Shown here one piece after another: positions 22,289 through 33,859 of a DNA stretch of 64,000 nt. The notes beneath the pieces are model-generated. The model saw only the letters and a program-made list of their open reading frames with translations, was not told the DNA's origin and searched no databases. The translations under genes and the position numbers were made by a program. This stretch comes from Gaeumannomyces sp. JS-464 (taxonomy: Eukaryota > Ascomycota > Sordariomycetes > Magnaporthales > Magnaporthaceae). Positions within the stretch are counted from its first letter, which is position 1; each line of letters begins with the position of its first letter. The stretch spans positions 248,001 to 312,000 of the forward strand of contig NGZR01000005.1 in the NCBI GenBank assembly GCA_002197995.1, given 5' to 3'.

Positions 22289-24420
22289 CTCAAGAGACGC
22301 AAGGCGGTGCGAGCAGGGCCGCTTTCCTTAATATTGCTGCGATAAGGGGTGGGAAATTTTGGATAACAACGTCAGCGAGGATCAGATACCTGGAACGCTC
22401 CACCATCAGGGCAACCCTACATGTGCGGTTCTCGGGGGCGAGTCAGCTTGAACTTTAATACGGCATCAAAGCCCTGGGCTGCACCATGCCCGGCTCTGAT
22501 TAGATTTGGAGTAATGCACCAGGCCAGGCGTGACTGCAAGTCCGATGCAGTGCATGTGGGAAGCTGGGGGCATGGGAGGTTGCTAGGCAGTAGGGAAGCG
22601 CTAGTGCTGTTTTTGCTCAAGCTTAGGAACATCCAACATCGTATGTCTGCCAGGGGCCACGTGGATGGCAGCCCCCAGGTCTCAGGATTGGAGGGGAAGG
22701 TCTGAAAGAGCGAAGGCGACAACTGCGGAAACGCGAGCGAGCGAGGCTGTGGTGGCCCTAGGAGCAGGGGCGGGCGTGGTAGAACCGATCACGGGCAGGG
22801 GGGCCGGGGAGGGCCCTACCAGGTCCGCACGAGTCGGGTATCGTCAACAAGCCTCGCAACCCTGCTGCTCACGGGTCTTGGCAGCTGCCGGTTTGGCACA
22901 TGGCCATTACGACCATGTATCGCGGAACGGCAGCCGCTAGAGAGGTTGCCCTGAAGGATGATTTAGCTTTGTCGTTCGCGCCTCGCAAACGGCCTGGGAC
23001 GTTAGCGTGCTGAACAAGCTTAATTTCAAGGTCATGCTGTGTTCCTTTGGTCTTGGCTCGCGTTGCCCGCCCATTGCCACAGTTTCACGCAGAGTGCTAC
23101 TGCTCTGCTGTGCCGTGCGCCACCGCCGTCAATCAGCCAGACAGAGACAAGCGCAGGCGTCAAGCTCGCACGCATGGAGAATGTGGCTTGCAGCTAATGC
23201 AGAACCGGCTGGACCGTCAGGGGCTCGCGGTCCGCGGCGCCCGATAGTCCACGGCCGGCAGACCACAGCCGCACGCATGTTAGTGGCTGGTCGATGGCTG
23301 ATGGCTGAGAGAGAAGATGATATATCAATATTTGCCTGCGTGTCTTGGAACGACGGCTTGTGATGATACGTGTCTAGTTTAGTGCCAAGCATCAACATGC
23401 AACAGACGCTGCAGACAGTGAGCAAAGCAGCTAGAGCAGCAACAGCCGCGATGGCAGGCGCGGCAGGTGGCAAATTGGGCCATTGTCATGGTCATGCACG
23501 GACGGCCCTGAGCGGAAAGTTGGGGGTCTCAGGGGGTCTCTTATGTTTGTTTCCGTTTTCCTCGGACGGGCCGCTCCGAGCGCACGTGTCAATCTTCATG
23601 TGTCTCCTAGGCTCTCGGGTCCTGGCCAGGCATCAATCAGTGTGCATATCTTGAGATGGCTGAGGCTCTGGGCGTGCAATGGACGTGAAGCTCGAGCGAT
23701 GTGCTGTTGGTTTGTCTGTTTGTTTGTCTGTGCCAGACCAGCCGTTGAAGGTGAAGGGTCCAGCTCAGTGCCGATGCGGGCTGTGGGGGCAGCGGGGAGC
23801 GGAGATTTTGGCGTCATTTCTTTCCCGGTCGCAGGCTTCGGTAGGCAGAAAGAGATTGGTGTTTGCTTTGACAATCAAGGGCCACGCAGCATCGTGTTGG
23901 CCGGTGGGGGCTTCGAGAAGGGCTTCCCCTGCTTGGCTGCACACCAAAGCACCGACAGGACGGAAAGCCAGGAACGAAACACAAACGGATGCGGGCATGC
24001 CCAGGCTTGGGTGCGTCGGCTTGATGCTTGCTTGCACGTTGCTCTGCTGAGGGGCTTCTCCATGATGGGCAATGGATCGCTGCATGCAGATTTTTTTTTC
24101 TATTCTTTCTGGTTCCCACACAATAGAAGTGCCCCTCATTTTCCCCGTTGCGCAGATTACCTGCCTGCCTTCCCCGCCGTTTTCCCAAATCCCATCATCC
24201 CTCGGTTTGGTCGGAAAGGCCGCATCGTCAGCTGTGCGTGCTCCTGCCCGTTTTACCAGGCACCGCGCAACAGGGGTAAACTTTAACTGGCCATTTTCCC
24301 TTGCGAGACCCACCTGCGCTTAAACGGCGCAGGCATCTCGAAGCCAAAGCGCTCATTTGCCCACGACCAGGAGGAAGGAGTACGACGACACCCAGACACC
24401 CTCTCTCGGACGCCGCAAGG
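22289..24420. other. Divergent intergenic region
   Basis: About 2.1 kb between the permease (-) and the phosphatase (+). A TTTG/TCTG-rich stretch lies at 23709-23735. No gene supported. Confidence 0.5.
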
Positions 24421-25255
24421 ATGGGCTCGACCGCGTCGCCGACCCCGGCGCTCCGCACCGACCCCAAGATCATCTTCTTCACCGACTTCGACGGCACCAT
24501 CACGGTCCAGGACTCCAACGACTACCTGACCGACAACGTCGGCTACGGCCCCGCCCGCCGCCGCGCCGTCGGCCAGGAGGTGCTCGAGGGCCGCATGGCC
24601 TTCCGCGACGCCTTCAGCGACATGCTGGACTCGGTGTCGCTGCCGTTCGGCGAGTGCGTCGACCTGCTGCTGCGCAACATCACCCTGGACCCGGCCTTTG
24701 CGCGCTTCTACGCTTGGTGCCGCGCGAGCAACGTCCCCGTCGTCGTGCTCAGCGGCGGCATGCGCCCCATCATCCAGGCCCTGCTGCGCAGGCTGGTCGG
24801 CAGCGAGGCCGCGGCCGACATGCAGGTCGTCAGCAACGACGTCGCCGTGCGCGAGGGCAAGGCCAGCGTGAACGACGTGGGCGGCTGGCAGATCGTGTAC
24901 CACGACGACAGCTCGTTCGGCCACGACAAGTCCATCGAGATCCGCAAGTACTCGAGCCTGCCGCAGAGGCCTATCATGTTCTACGCCGGCGACGGCGTCT
25001 CGGACCTGTCGGCCGCCAAGGAGACGGACCTGCTCTTTGCCAAGGAGGGCCGCGGTATGCTCCGGTTCCTGAGGCGGTCCAGACGGAGAAATGATACTAA
25101 TAGAGGCGACAATGGCAACAGACCTGGTCCAGTACTGCGAGAACGAAAAGGTGCCATACACCACCTTTGCCGACTTCTCCAGCATCCACGAGACCGTCAA
25201 GGCCGTCTTGGAGGGCAAAGTGAGCGTCAAGGACGTCGCCAAGAAGTTTGACTAA
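24421..25255 (+). CDS. HAD-superfamily phosphatase
   Basis: An intact cytosolic phosphatase of 255 residues. Exon 1 is 24421-25054 and exon 2 is 25122-25255. The 67-bp intron has donor GTATGC, branch site ACTAAT and acceptor AACAG, and joins EGR to DLVQYCENEKVP in frame. HAD motifs are visible: motif I DFDGTIT (residues about 22-28), motif II VLSGG, and motif IV GDGVSDLSAAK. A cap region lies between I and II. The layout matches the phosphoserine-phosphatase-like/MtnX group and the fungal polyol-phosphate phosphatase Pyp1 of yeast. The substrate cannot be fixed from sequence; a small phosphorylated metabolite is likely. It is one of the few genes here with no frame break. Confidence 0.85.
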
Positions 25256-25512
25256 GCGGTGAGCAAGACATGCGCGACCCCAGAGGACTGCATAGAAGGT
25301 GCGGTGCAGACAGCGCTTAGAAGGTAACAGCGTTGGGTATTTTTGTTTGTTTGAACCTCGCCAAAGAAACGGCAACAGCGTCCGGGATAGACATAAAACG
25401 GGTACCTATAGAGGCCTTGAAAACCAGGTCGATAGAGATCTGTAGATTCTAGACCATTCCCGCATTTACTTGATGACAGAAAACGAATAACTACTTTGCC
25501 ACGCCAGGTAAC

Positions 25513-27102
25513 CTACTCGGTCCGCTTCTCCTCCTTCGGGATCCCCCACCAACAGAGCAACATGACGGCAACCAGCACAATGACGACGGGGTGCAGCACA
25601 AACGTGCCCGCCTGCTGCGCCAGCAGGCCCGTGGTGAAGGGCGCCGCGGCGCCGCCGGAGCTGCCAAAGGCGGTGATGACGCCGAGCCCACTGAAGCGCT
25701 CGGCGCGGCCCATGGATCGCATGAAGACGGCGGTGGCGCAGGGGTAGACCGGGCCGAGCAGCAGGCCGACGATGGCCACAGCGACGGCGTTGCCAACGAC
25801 GTTGGGCACGGCCCACACCAGGGCCTCGAAGACAGCGGCGCCGACGGCGAGGCCGTAGACGAAGCGGCGCTCGCCGAAGCGGCTGGCCCCGGGGCCCGAC
25901 AGCAGCAGGCGCCCGACCGTGATGCCCGCCCAGAAACCCGAGGTGACGTAGCCGACCGAGGCCGGGTCGCCGCCGCGGGCCGCGATCAGGAACGAGATGA
26001 CCCAGCCGCTGATGGAGACCTCGGCGCCCTGGTAGGCGAAGATGAAGAGAGCGCCGAGCAGGACGACGCGGTTGCGCAGCGTCCCGGCCATGGACGCCAG
26101 GCCGCGCTTGGGGGTGCTGGTGCCCTCGGCGTCGGCGGCGACATTGCTGTTGTTGTTATTGTTGTTGTTGGCGTGGGGCGAATCGGTCTCGTAGCCGCGA
26201 AAGGCCCAGTAGGCGAAAAAGCCGTTAAAGACGGTCAGGCCGAGCGAGATCAAGTAGTAGCGCGACCAGATCTCGGCACGCTCGCCCGTCTCGGCGTTTG
26301 CGCCCGACCGCGTGACCATGGCGGTGGCCATGAGCGGCCCGACGGTTCCGCCGACGCCGTAGGCCCCGTGCAGAACGCCGAGCAGGGCGGTCTCGCCGCG
26401 CAGGACGGCGCAGAAGGTGTTGGCCATGGCCAGCGTGAACGTCATGCCGAACCCGATCAGGAAGAAGGATAGTACGACGACGGCGAACGGGGTGGCGGGT
26501 GAGCACACGATGGGGACGAGGCCGCAGACCATGACGAGCTGGGCCAGGGCCAGGACGCCGGCGTGGCCGAGGCGGCGGCGCAGCGAGTCAATGAAGGGGG
26601 CGCCGGCGATGAATCCGAGGGCATTGCCGACGAAGACGAGCGACACGACGGCGTAGCCGATGGAGTGGTGCTTCTCGATGTAGGGGATCAGCGCGCCCGC
26701 GGCGCTGTCGTAGAGGCCCAGGCCGAAGAAGATGACGGACACCGCGGCCATGCGGAACCGGTTCATGTAGGGCTCCCACACGGTCGCCCGCACCTCGGCC
26801 GTGAAAGCCTCACGGTTGCTGCGGGGCGTCGTCGGGCGGCTCATCTCCAGGTCTCGGTCCGGGCTGGCGTCTCCGGGCTTGTGGGTCTCACCCCGGCCGT
26901 GGCCTCGGGACGTAGTTTGGGCGTCCACCGCCGACGGCCCTGGGGTGAATGTTTCAAGCTCGATGGATGCGGGCCGCTGTATTGTAGAGGGTCCATTTTT
27001 GGAGACGGCCTTTGCTGGCAGGGTGGGCGTGTGGTCAGGGTCTTGGGGCTGAGGCCCCCGTGCCGACTCGATACTGATGAGCGAGCGCAAGATCGGGTCC
27101 AT
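25513..27102 (-). CDS. MFS transporter (FHS/Bsc6-like), intronless
   Basis: An intact single-exon gene for 529 residues. The N-terminal 110 residues are polar and probably cytosolic. They are followed by about 12 membrane segments, including IFFGLGLYDSAAGALIPYIE, SLRRRLGH (the loop 2-3 motif) and GAYGVGGTVGPL. A central loop with a run of seven asparagines (SPHANNNNNNN) divides the two halves. The second half contains GLLLGPVYPCATAVFMRS and FGSSGGAAAPF, as in the fucose permease-like FHS group and yeast Bsc6. The transported compound is unknown. A TATA-like GATATTTAAA lies about 100 bp upstream on the minus strand (27201-27210). The two-domain layout and open frame over 1.6 kb make the call secure. 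Confidence 0.88.
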   Translation of the reverse strand: MDPILRSLISIESARGPQPQDPDHTPTLPAKAVSKNGPSTIQRPASIELETFTPGPSAVDAQTTSRGHGRGETHKPGDASPDRDLEMSRPTTPRSNREAFTAEVRATVWEPYMNRFRMAAVSVIFFGLGLYDSAAGALIPYIEKHHSIGYAVVSLVFVGNALGFIAGAPFIDSLRRRLGHAGVLALAQLVMVCGLVPIVCSPATPFAVVVLSFFLIGFGMTFTLAMANTFCAVLRGETALLGVLHGAYGVGGTVGPLMATAMVTRSGANAETGERAEIWSRYYLISLGLTVFNGFFAYWAFRGYETDSPHANNNNNNNSNVAADAEGTSTPKRGLASMAGTLRNRVVLLGALFIFAYQGAEVSISGWVISFLIAARGGDPASVGYVTSGFWAGITVGRLLLSGPGASRFGERRFVYGLAVGAAVFEALVWAVPNVVGNAVAVAIVGLLLGPVYPCATAVFMRSMGRAERFSGLGVITAFGSSGGAAAPFTTGLLAQQAGTFVLHPVVIVLVAVMLLCWWGIPKEEKRTE

Positions 27103-28520
27103 TGTCGAGGTTGGGGCTGTTGAAGACGCCGGTTCTTGCAGTTTGGGGGAGAGGGGAGCCCGAGAAAAGGACAGCAGCAGCCAGAGGATGCGTGAGCGGG
27201 TTTAAATATCGGCGACAGCAACCACCGTCGCGCGCCAGGCCAACGTAAACGATGGGGCTCTGTGCTGGCTAAATGGGGTGGAATTCCCCTGACTGGCTAG
27301 GCCATGCAGTTTTTTATTCTCATGCCACATTCGGCCCACCGATGGTGGGTTGGGAATCTTCAGTGCCACTCGATGTATCCTGCAGGCAGTCTTGAGCGTA
27401 ACTCGAACACCGCATCAATTTCGCTTCGGGCAGTCTTGAGCGTCACAGCCCGCGCCAAAGTGTGTGCGATGCCGGTCCAACTGCTCCGCTGGCGGGAGGG
27501 TGTCCATTGGACCGCCTGCAGGTTGGCATTTGTCAGCCTGGATAGAGTCTTTAGCGTCATTGGCGGGGGCGACGAAAATGAGGGCGATGGCGGGGCTCGC
27601 AGCGGAGCGGGCCGGCGGCCTGGCGGAGTTTCCTCTTTGGCGTGACACCCGGGCTCCCAGGCTAGCGAGGGGCTATAAATGAGGACGACCCCAGACTGAT
27701 AAAAATGCTGGGCGCGCCACACTGGCACAGTGCAGCGCAAGTAGGTTCCGATTGCGGCAGAGGCAGCCTTGTTTCACTTCATGGTTAAACCAACGAGAAA
27801 AGGGCCGTCCAATCGGATTGAGTTTGGGATCAGGGTCGGCCGGGAATCGGCCATTTGCCCAGCCCTGGACTTGGTGAGGACCATGGGATTTGCGCAGGGT
27901 CCCCTCTTCCCGTGGCCATCCAGCCAGGCACACGTGAAGGCCTCGCCGGATGTTCCGGGCAGCGTATCTAGATAGAGCAACCTCGACGAATTGCGAGGAG
28001 ACAGATGGACAGAAAATAGGGCACATATTTAGAATGTGCTGGCTTTTCCCTTGTGTGATATTCCACCGCATTATTCTGTATAACCCGGGCTATCAAGCTG
28101 CACGTTCAGAGACGAAACTCAGCTGGACTTGACGCCGCGAGCTGCAGGCCAAGCTCGGTCCAATGGGCGGCCAGAAACTTCCGCTTTCCCGCTGGAAACC
28201 CCGACCCCTCACAACCCCCATTCCCGTGCGACGCGACTCAGGCCAAGGATGGCACCCGACTGGCAGAGTTCGCGAAGGGGATTCCCCGTTGCGGCTTCCC
28301 GGCGACTGAGAGCGGGGCTCCTCGAGTTACGGGCTCTGCGGGGGTGGGCCCTAGATGCCGTGCATGTAAATACCATCTGTCCTGGTGCTTGGTACTTATG
28401 GCCGAGGCACCCCAGTCTCCCTCGCTTCTACAGTGATCCCAGTGCCCTTACATCCCGCTGTTATCCAGTGGACCACCAACCAAACACCAGGCCAGCCCAC
28501 CAAAGCTTGACACACACACC
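27103..28520. other. Divergent intergenic region
   Basis: About 1.4 kb shared upstream of the MFS gene (-) and the monooxygenase (+). The phrase CAGTCTTGAGCGT is present twice near 27388 and 27430. A plus-strand CTATAAAT at 27674 has no nearby gene. No coding region supported. Confidence 0.5.
27201..27210 (-). promoter_or_regulatory. TATA-like element upstream of the MFS gene
   Basis: On the minus strand this reads GATATTTAAA, about 100 bp before the ATG at 27102. Position and composition are the only support. Confidence 0.3.
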
Positions 28521-30476
28521 ATGGCGACCGCGGCAGTGGCAGACTTCCCCACCGACGAGCGCATCGAGCCCGGCTCCGCAAGCATCCCGCCGCCTCCCTA
28601 CCCCCATCCATAGCTTCAACACCAGCTGATGCCGCCAAGATAGCCGGCGACATCGTCCAAAGCTTCAACGATGCCCTTCGCGCCGGAAACCACGACGCCC
28701 TCGTCTCGCTCTTCGCCCCCGACGGCTACTGGCGCGACCACCTCTGCTCGTCCTGGGACCTGCGCACCCTCAAGGGCCGCGACGCCATCAAGGCCTTCCT
28801 CGCCGGCTCCAGCAGCGGCCTCGGGGAAATCAAAGTCGCCGGCGACCCGGCCGGCCTCCGCACGCCGCAGCCGTTCCCCGTCGACGGCTTCGGCAAGGTC
28901 CTGTGCCTGCAGTTCTTCATCGGCGCCAAGACGGCGCTCGGGTCCGCTGAAGGTGTCGTGCGCCTGGCCGAGGTGGGGGGCGGCAGGTGGCAGATCCTGA
29001 CCTTTTTCGTCACCCTGCGCTCGCTCAGGGGCTTCGAGGAGCCGCTGCGCCACCGCCGCGAGAAGGGCGCCGAGCATGCCGGCCTGCGCTCCGGCAAGAA
29101 CTGGAAGGACCGGCGGGAGGAGAGCGTCGAGTGTGTCGATGCCGAGCCCAAGGTTGTCATCATTGGTAAGGCGCCGCCCAGGGCACGTTATCAAACGATA
29201 AAAACACCCGAATGGCGCTAACAAGGCTCGATTCCGCAGGCGCTGGTCAGGCCGGCCTGGCCGTCGCCGCCCGCCTCAAGATGCTCAACGTCAAGGCGCT
29301 GCTCGTCGACAAGGCCGCCCGCGTCGGCGACAGCTGGCGCGGGCGGTACCACCAGCTCGTGCTGCACGACCCGGTCTGGTACGACCACATGCCCTACATC
29401 AGCTTCCCGGCCTTTTGGCCCGTCTTCACCCCCAAGGACAAGATCGCCGACTTCTTCGAGGCCTACGCCCGCCTCCTCGAGCTCGACGTCTGGAACTCGA
29501 CGCGCCTGACCGCCTCGGCCTGGGACGACGCCACCAAGCGCTGGACCCTGACGCTGCAGCGCACAAAGCCCGACGGCACTACTGAAACGCGCACGCTGCA
29601 CCCGCGGCACGTCATCCAGGCGACGGGCCACTCGGGCACCATGAACTTCCCGACCATAAAGGGCATGGACACCTTTGCGGGCGACCGGCTCTGCCACAGC
29701 TCGCAGTTCCCGGGGGCCAAGCAAAACTCGGGCGGCAAAAAGGCCGTCGTGGTCGGGTCGTGCAACTCGGGCCACGACATCGCGCACGACCTGTACGAGA
29801 ACGGCTACGACGTGACCATGGTGCAGCGCAGCTCCACGACGGTCGTGTCGTCGGGCTCGATCCTCGACATCGCACTCGCGGGGCTCTACGGCGAGGACGG
29901 CCCGCCGACGGCCGACGCGGACCTCTGGCTCTGGAGCCTGCCGACCGAACTGCTCAAGCGCCTCCAGGTCGACGTCAACGCGCGCCAGAACCAGAACGAC
30001 GCGGCCCTGCTGGCCGGGCTGCGGCGCGCCGGCTTCAAGGTCGACATCGGCCCGCACGGCGCGGGCCTGTTCATGAAGTACTTCCAGCGCGGCGGCGGCT
30101 ACTACATCGACGTCGGGTGCAGCCAGCTCATCGTCGACGGCAAGGTCAAGATCAAGCAGGGCCACGAGGTGGCCGAGGTGCTGCCCCACGGCCTGCGCCT
30201 CGCCGACGGGTCCGAGCTCGAGGCCGACGAGGTCGTCTTCGCGACGGCTACCAGAACATGCGGACCGAGGCGCGCACCATCTTTGGCGACGCCGTCGCCG
30301 ACCGCGTCGGCGACGTCTGGGGCTTCGACGAAGAGGGCGAGTTCAGGGCCATCTGGCGCAGGTCCGGCCACCCGGGCTTCTATTTCATGGGCGGGAACCT
30401 GGCGCTATGCCGGTACTACTCCAAGATCCTGGCGCTGCAGATTAAGGCGATAGAGGAGGGGCTGGACAAGGCGTGA
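28521..30476 (+). CDS. SnoaL-like domain fused to flavin monooxygenase
   Basis: A fusion of about 627 residues. The N-terminal part (DIVQSFNDALRAGNHDALVSLF, then GYWRDHL) is a SnoaL/NTF2-like fold domain. The rest is a class B flavin monooxygenase: FAD-binding GAGQAGLAVAARL, NADPH-binding VVVGSCNSGHDIA and the FATGYQN motif near the end. A 74-bp intron (29166-29239, GTAAGG...CCGCAG) splits the FAD glycine motif in frame. One C appears missing in the run 28601-28605, just after the proline-rich N-terminus. One G appears missing at about 30247 inside the FATGY motif. Relatives oxidise indole-pyruvate, ketones or secondary metabolites; the substrate here is unknown. No biosynthetic core gene lies nearby, so a stand-alone catabolic role is as likely. 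Confidence 0.87.
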
Positions 30477-30835
30477 CGTGCGAGCGGCGGCTGCGGGCTG
30501 TCTGGCCCTGATGGCATGGGAGGGTTTTGGCTAGGAATTTTTGTGAGGCCTCTTTAGCCTATTTGTAGTAATAATCATGCACGATTTCCGGAAGAGCAGA
30601 AATCGACTATTGTGACAGTGGATGTGACACCGGCGTTGCTGTTCACCTCTGTCATTCACCTCACACATTCGGCAATCACGGGAAAGAGACGCTGTGGTGC
30701 ACTCAATGTTGTGGGCGATCTGTATTCATTCGTCATGCCCAAGTCCAACCCGTAAAAAAAAGAAGACAATAAAACATTATCCAAGCTGTCGAAACAAGCA
30801 ACTCGAGCAGACGCTACAAAGTTCCATTCCTAAAG
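30477..30835. other. Convergent intergenic region
   Basis: About 360 bp between convergent 3' ends. No feature seen apart from AT-rich 3'-UTR-like sequence. Confidence 0.5.
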
Positions 30836-32586
30836 TTAAACCCTTGGCGCAGAAGCCTTGGCCCCGCCAGCGCTGTCCGAGTCCTCAGTGCCGCTGGCGC
30901 GCTCGGCGTGGGCGACACCGGCGACGTCCTTGGTCTCGTCGAGCATCTGCCGCCGCACGTCCTTGCGCACCTTCTCCTCCTCGGTCGGGTAGGCGTAGCG
31001 GAACATCTCCCAGAGGCCGTGCTCGAACAGGTCGTCCATGGACTCGATGGACCGACCCTTGAGCTCGGGCATGCAAAAGTAGACGTAGACGACGCCGATG
31101 TACGTGATGGCGGCGAAGAACAAAAAGGTGCCGTAGCCCATGACGCGCAGCATGTGCGGCGTGGCCAGGGACACGGCGAACCCGAAGAGCCAGTTGAGCA
31201 TCAGGCAGAAGGAGATGGAGAAGGAGCGGATTCCCGACGGGAACACCTCGGCGGCCAGGACGTAGGGGGCGACCGAGTGGCCAAACGACCAGCCGAAGGC
31301 ATAGACGTAAATCCAGATGACACCTACGATGCCGCCCGCATGCACGCCGCCGCCCGTGGGGGCCTCCTTGGGCCGAACCTGACGTAGAGTCCGATGTAGA
31401 GCATGGCAGTGGCCTGGAGGGCGGCGCCGACCATAAGGGGGACGCGGCGGCCGATGCGATCGATGAGGAAGCTGACATAGAGGAGCGAGGCGAAGAATTT
31501 GACGACGCCGTAGATTCCCGTTGTCATGAGCGACATGGAGCCTGACCCCACGCCGAGCAGGGGAAAGATCTGGGGCGCAAAGTAGTTGATGGCGTCGGTG
31601 CCCGTGAGCTTGTGGAAGATGAAGAGCGTCGTGGCCAGGATGAAGCGGCGGCGGTAGCTGGGGACTTTGATGATGTCGCGGATGGCGAGGAGGTAGGTGC
31701 GGTCTGTTTGTTGATACGTCAGTTCCCCGTTCTGAATAGTGTAGGGGAGGAAGGAGAAAGAAAAAAAAACATACTCTTATTCAGCTCGTTGGCAACGTCA
31801 GCCTGCGCGCAGATTTCGAGGTACTCCTGTCGGACGTACGGGTGGCCCTGGGGGAGACCACGGAGCTTGCACAGGGCCGCGAGACCCTTCTCGCGCTTGT
31901 TGCGGGCGATCAAACCACGGGGCGAGTCGATGGCGATGGCGGTCAGCAGAACCATGGCGCCGGCGGGGATGATCTGGATGGCCATCGAGGTGCGCCACTG
32001 CTTGTCGTCGGTCTTGACACCGACGTAGTTCCACTTGCTGACGCCGTAGTTGACCCAGAAGGCGAGCGAAAGGGCCAAGATGATGGCGAGGTTGTAGAGC
32101 GTCGTGAGCGAGCCGCGGATGGTCTTGGGGCTGCTCTCGGCCAGGTACTGGGGCGACAGCACCGAGGTGCCGCCGATGCCGAGGCCGCCGATGAAGCGGC
32201 CGGCCTGGAGGACGGACAGGTTGGCCATGAGCTGCATGATGGCGCCGACCAGGAAGATAGAGCCGTACGTGACCATGGACCACTTGCGGCCCAGGTACTC
32301 GGAGAAGGGGCCGGCGCAGAGGGCGCCGACGGCGGCACCGGCCGACATCATGGACGCGATCTCGCCCTGGCGCTGGCGAGAAGTCGGCGGGGCTCAGCGT
32401 GTCGAGCCCGAAGCGGTGCTTGAAGCTAGGCAAGACGAGGACGCCGCCGACGTTGCCATGGTCGAAGCCGTACGAGAAGCCAGCGAAGGAGACGGCGACG
32501 ACCAGGAACCACAGCTGGTTGTTGAAGATCTGCTTGGGGTCGTTCTTCCAGTCGGGCGAGGCCCAGAGCGAGGTGCCGCCACCCAT
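30836..32586 (-). CDS. MFS sugar transporter (sugar porter family)
   Basis: About 560 residues. Exon 1 (31775-32586) starts MGGGTSLWASPDWKND and contains FSYGFDHGNVGG, EYLGRKW, GRFIGGLGIGGTSVLSPQYL and the DSPRGLIA motif. A 71-bp intron (31704-31774, GTATGT...AACAG) leads in frame to exon 2 with RTYLLAIRDIIKVPSYRRRF, TGTDAINYFAPQIF, a DRIGRR loop and a terminal ELKGRSIESMDDLFE. Frame breaks near 32384 (within the loop before RQRQGEIAS) and near 31370 (a C missing before KEAPTGGG) interrupt the open frame. The HGN variant of the usual D-Q-G motif, and PELKGRS for PETKGRS, are consistent with the quinate/hexose-like branch. Substrate not determined. Confidence 0.85.
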
Positions 32587-33859
32587 GGTGTCGGTGGGAT
32601 GTGGGAGGCGAGACAGGGAAAGGGATGTCCTCGTCTCAACTCAACTCGACAGCTCACGAGAACCTGGGAGTGGCAGATGGTTGCAGGAGAGTGGAGAGAG
32701 TCCGAAACTTCCTGCCCTTTGCAACAGCCCTGTCTTCGAGGTAAAATCGACGGCGGGCGAGCCGGGCCCCAATATCCCAACCCCAGGACCAACATCCAGG
32801 TCGATGTGTGCTACCCCCTGGGCTTGAGAAGGCTCAGGGACGCCAAGGATACCTCCCCACAGGGGCCATTGACACTCAGCGGCCACCCTGATTCTCCCAG
32901 CGGGAAGAAGTCCTGACTAGAAGAATCACCGAAAGGCGCTGCCGCCTCGAGAAGCCCAAATTTTTACCCCAACCAGAGTGGCTCCAAAGTCGGGAGCGTG
33001 GGGATCGCAGCGGGGACCGGGCGGGGAACAGGGGTCTGGAAAGAGGGGTCCCCAGATCCACGCCGGCAACCAGAACCAGGGCCGGCGATGGACTTCAATC
33101 GAAGTAAGACCATGTGTGCTCAATGGGTGGTTGGCGGGAGAAAAACAAGCGTGCGTCTGCTGCCGTCGGCTGCCATCAATCCTCTTCCCAACTCCCTGCC
33201 TGCTGGCGACAACCGATTCCAGCCCCAATAGCTGGCGGCACAGAGTCATGCAAACATGAAAGCCTTAAATTTTACCGGCTGGCAGCTGCGGCGGACGGCA
33301 GCAGCCGGCAGGCATTGCCTTCCAAGGTTCGCTCCAACAGCTGCCGCGCGAGTCATTGGACGCCTGATGGTTGGTCGCGTCCCCTTTCCTCATGCGTCGC
33401 CGTTAGAATGCAGTTTTTCTAGGGCCGAAGGCTTGACGCCGCCAGGAAGCTACCAACCTACCTACCCTTCTCGGTAACGCCCCAGGCATCGCGTCACTTT
33501 GTTCTTGGCATTGATCGAATTCAGCCTGCACACCCCCTCCTGCAGCTACGGCGGCTTTCTCGCCGATTGCGCCAAGCCTGGAGTTGCAGCGAATCTGCTC
33601 GTTTCCGGTGAGAAGCACGCCTAGCCATTTTCTTTATTTTTGGCCGTTTCTGCAGCATCGAAATCACATCCACCTGTCGAGCTGCACATATTGTCGCCTA
33701 CGGATATATCCGGGATTATCTCGCTGTTTCATCGTCCATCACCACGAGGACCCCATCCCAGGAGCCAAGGCACATGGTTATATCTCAGGGTGCAACTTTA
33801 TTTCCTGCAATATTGCATGCCGTCCTGCGCTAGCCCTACATACACATGGAACTTCCCGG
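32587..33859. other. Intergenic region
   Basis: About 1.27 kb of promoter-type sequence for the sugar transporter (-) and downstream sequence of the beta-lactamase-fold gene (-). No gene supported. Confidence 0.5.

Noticed and set aside
23483..24286. A 267-residue open frame on the plus strand
   Set aside because: No recognisable domain, low-complexity F/S-rich segments, and it lies in the probable promoter of the phosphatase gene.
25591..26472. A 293-residue open frame antisense to the MFS gene
   Set aside because: Glycine/alanine/aspartate-rich translation typical of the antisense of GC-rich coding sequence; the minus-strand transporter explains the region.
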